A stretch of DNA of 64,000 nucleotides from Tateyamaria pelophila (lineage in GTDB: Bacteria; Pseudomonadota; Alphaproteobacteria; Rhodobacterales; Rhodobacteraceae), in NCBI RefSeq assembly GCF_019966495.1, contig NZ_JAIMIA010000003.1, forward strand, positions 62,001 through 126,000, written 5' to 3'. Shown here one piece after another: positions 62,694-64,000 of the stretch. Under the pieces are notes generated by a model. That model was not told the DNA's origin and did not search any database. It saw nothing but the letters and a program-made list of their open reading frames with translations. Both the position numbers and the translations under genes were made by a program. Position 1 is the first letter of the stretch; the number at the start of each line of letters is the position of its first letter.

Positions 62694-64000
62694 AATTTGG
62701 TATCCTGACACACGCCGCCACAAATTCCGCGCCAGAGGGTAAACATCGGTATCCGATGCCTGATGGGACGCTGGGCAAGCATACCGAAGGAACGCTTGTT
62801 GCCTGCAAATATCAGACCTTCGAAGCCCCCACATTGCAGGCGTTTTACGAGTGGCTGTATCACGCGCCAAGCACGCAATATATGACGCAAGGCATTGCGG
62901 ACCATCAGACCGCAGATGTTTATCCGAGGCCCGTTGTGGCCGAACTGGGTGACACATCCACGGCAGTGATGTCACGCACCCAAGATGACATCCATTGGCC
63001 AGAGGGCGCGGCCCTGATGGTTGTGGACTCGGATGCGAACGGCGAGCAAATCACTGTGGAACAGGTTTGGGCCGCACTGTGCATGGCCGAACCGAAGCTG
63101 GCAGGATATGCCTGCCTGCACACCACATCCAGTTCCAGCAATGTCGTGTACCTGGACACGAACACAGGCATTGGCGGGCTTCACACTTATCTCCACGTGA
63201 CCGATGGCACCGACATCCCAAGGGCGCTCCACGCCTTGCACGTGCGGTTGTGTTTGCGAGGGCAAGCGCGTCACAAATTGAGCCGCGACGGGAAGTTTTT
63301 GGACCGCTCGTTTGTGGATATGGCGATGAAGACGCCACAACAGCCCGCATACATCCGCGCTCACTGCGTCCCGCCTGTCACCCAAGACAAACAGTTCTGG
63401 ATGCGTAAGGGTGTCGAGATGCTCGACACGCGGGCCGTGATACCCGATCTCACGCAGACAGAACTGGCCGAATTTGACGCCCACCTTGTTATGGCCAAGG
63501 CGGGAATGCAGGACCAGATAGACGCAGTGCGCGACCAGTATCGAAACGAACGGGCCGAAGAGATCGCCAACGACACGGGCGTGTCACATGAGACGGCACT
63601 GGCGACCGTAGATGCGATGCTGACGACGCAGGTTCTGTGTTCCGATTTCGTGCTGACCGTGGGCCGTGAAAAGGTCACTGTGGGCCAGATACTTGCCCAG
63701 CCTGCGAAGTGGCACGGTGTGGCCTGTTGCGACCCTGTCGACCCGAAAGGGGCAGGCAAGACAGCCGCCAAGATTTATTCGGACCAAGGCCAGCCGATGG
63801 TGAACAGCTTTGCGCATGGCGGGGCTAAATACACTCTGACATTGCTGCCGAGCAACCCTGTACTGCCTGAAGGGGCGCGGCCTGTCACACAGGAAGTGTC
63901 ACAAGATGTGTCACGGGTGCCTGATAGCGCCGAGATCGAATGCTGGTTGCGGAACAGCTTTGGTGTTGAACTGGAAAAGCGGGCCATCATGGGTGTCGAG
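62690..64000 (+). CDS. primase-like replication protein of the integrated element, partial
   Basis: The first 437 residues of a protein that runs off the window. D113-x-D115 in VVDSDANGEQ, the SSSSN and GGLHTYLHV segments and the D210 region (FLDRSFVDMAMKTP) resemble the archaeo-eukaryotic-type primase domains of phage and satellite replication proteins. The later CDPVDPKGAGKTAAKIY and NSFAHGGAKYTL resemble the linker before a helicase domain in such proteins. The helicase itself would lie outside the window. Family assignment needs a profile search. Confidence 0.65.
   Translation, partial: MKFGILTHAATNSAPEGKHRYPMPDGTLGKHTEGTLVACKYQTFEAPTLQAFYEWLYHAPSTQYMTQGIADHQTADVYPRPVVAELGDTSTAVMSRTQDDIHWPEGAALMVVDSDANGEQITVEQVWAALCMAEPKLAGYACLHTTSSSSNVVYLDTNTGIGGLHTYLHVTDGTDIPRALHALHVRLCLRGQARHKLSRDGKFLDRSFVDMAMKTPQQPAYIRAHCVPPVTQDKQFWMRKGVEMLDTRAVIPDLTQTELAEFDAHLVMAKAGMQDQIDAVRDQYRNERAEEIANDTGVSHETALATVDAMLTTQVLCSDFVLTVGREKVTVGQILAQPAKWHGVACCDPVDPKGAGKTAAKIYSDQGQPMVNSFAHGGAKYTLTLLPSNPVLPEGARPVTQEVSQDVSRVPDSAEIECWLRNSFGVELEKRAIMGVE

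Larger units (their letters stand above)
60182..64000 (+). mobile_element. integrated element next to a tRNA, left end (continues beyond window)
   Basis: From the 3' end of the tRNA onward all genes run rightward and are of mobile-element type: tyrosine integrase, unknown gene, excisionase-like HTH, unknown gene, primase-like replication protein. Several overlap by four bases. Base composition is lower in GC than the chromosome to the left. Position and content fit a satellite-like or prophage island integrated at the tRNA 3' end. The right end and second att copy are outside the window. Confidence 0.75.

Overview
The window is a chromosomal segment of an alphaproteobacterium, most likely a member of the Rhodobacterales (Roseobacter/Rhodobacteraceae). 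Evidence from the sequence: high G+C with strongly GC-biased third codon positions; lipid A genes in the order fabZ-lpxA-lpxI-lpxB, with the alphaproteobacterial LpxI in place of LpxH; a Fur-family regulator of the alphaproteobacterial (Mur-like) type without C-terminal cysteine pairs; DUF4167 and DUF1499 genes beside prfA-prmC; and dispersed intergenic elements of a type I associate with this family. The species cannot be fixed from the sequence alone.

Layout. 1-9240 (+) is an envelope-biogenesis run: end of cdsA, dxr, rseP, a 41-residue small membrane ORF, bamA, a Skp/OmpH chaperone, fabZ, lpxA, lpxI, lpxB. 9309-24662 is mixed housekeeping: tyrS, anmK, a desaturase with a cupin gene, GNAT, enolase, DMT exporters, a NYN-domain protein, Fur/Mur, a DEAD-box helicase, DUF533, SelO, a coupled GNAT-GrpB-nucleoside hydrolase operon and a sulfotransferase-like gene. 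24649-32027 holds mazG, an M20 amidohydrolase, two tandem ureohydrolases, DUF1499, prfA, prmC and DUF4167. 32034-39492 (-) is the tightly overlapping lptF-lptG-lptD-surA-pdxA-rsmA operon (LPS transport, outer-membrane folding, B6 synthesis, 16S methylation). 39661-48869 holds pepA, holC, DUF1330, a membrane-anchored retropepsin, marC, an ABC-F protein, ndk, a TfoX-C protein, a 32-residue proline-rich ORF, galM and an AEC carrier.

49099-59170 is the most interesting part. A + strand run encodes a CDA-fold deaminase, a catalytically dead acylphosphatase-like protein, a Rieske-only protein, a Rieske-less mononuclear-iron oxygenase, a GST, a complete BMP-type nucleobase/nucleoside ABC transporter (ATPase, two permeases, binding protein) and a GuaD-type guanine deaminase. 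A full-length Rieske oxygenase converges on it. The two half-oxygenases together carry every metal ligand of one Rieske oxygenase and are translationally coupled to each other and to the GST. This closely parallels the NdmC/NdmD(Rieske)/NdmE methylxanthine N7-demethylase of Pseudomonas. I propose a methylated-purine scavenging system: import, deamination, then oxidative N-demethylation. The NdmD-type reductase is not in the window.

59388-64000: a universal stress protein with an FNR-type palindrome upstream; a glycine-type tRNA body that carries a CTC (Glu) anticodon and two acceptor-stem mismatches; then an integrated mobile element that runs off the window. The element has a tyrosine integrase with a LexA-like direct repeat (GAAC-N7-GAAC) just upstream, a small unknown gene, an excisionase-like HTH protein, another unknown gene, and the N-terminal part of a primase-like replication protein.
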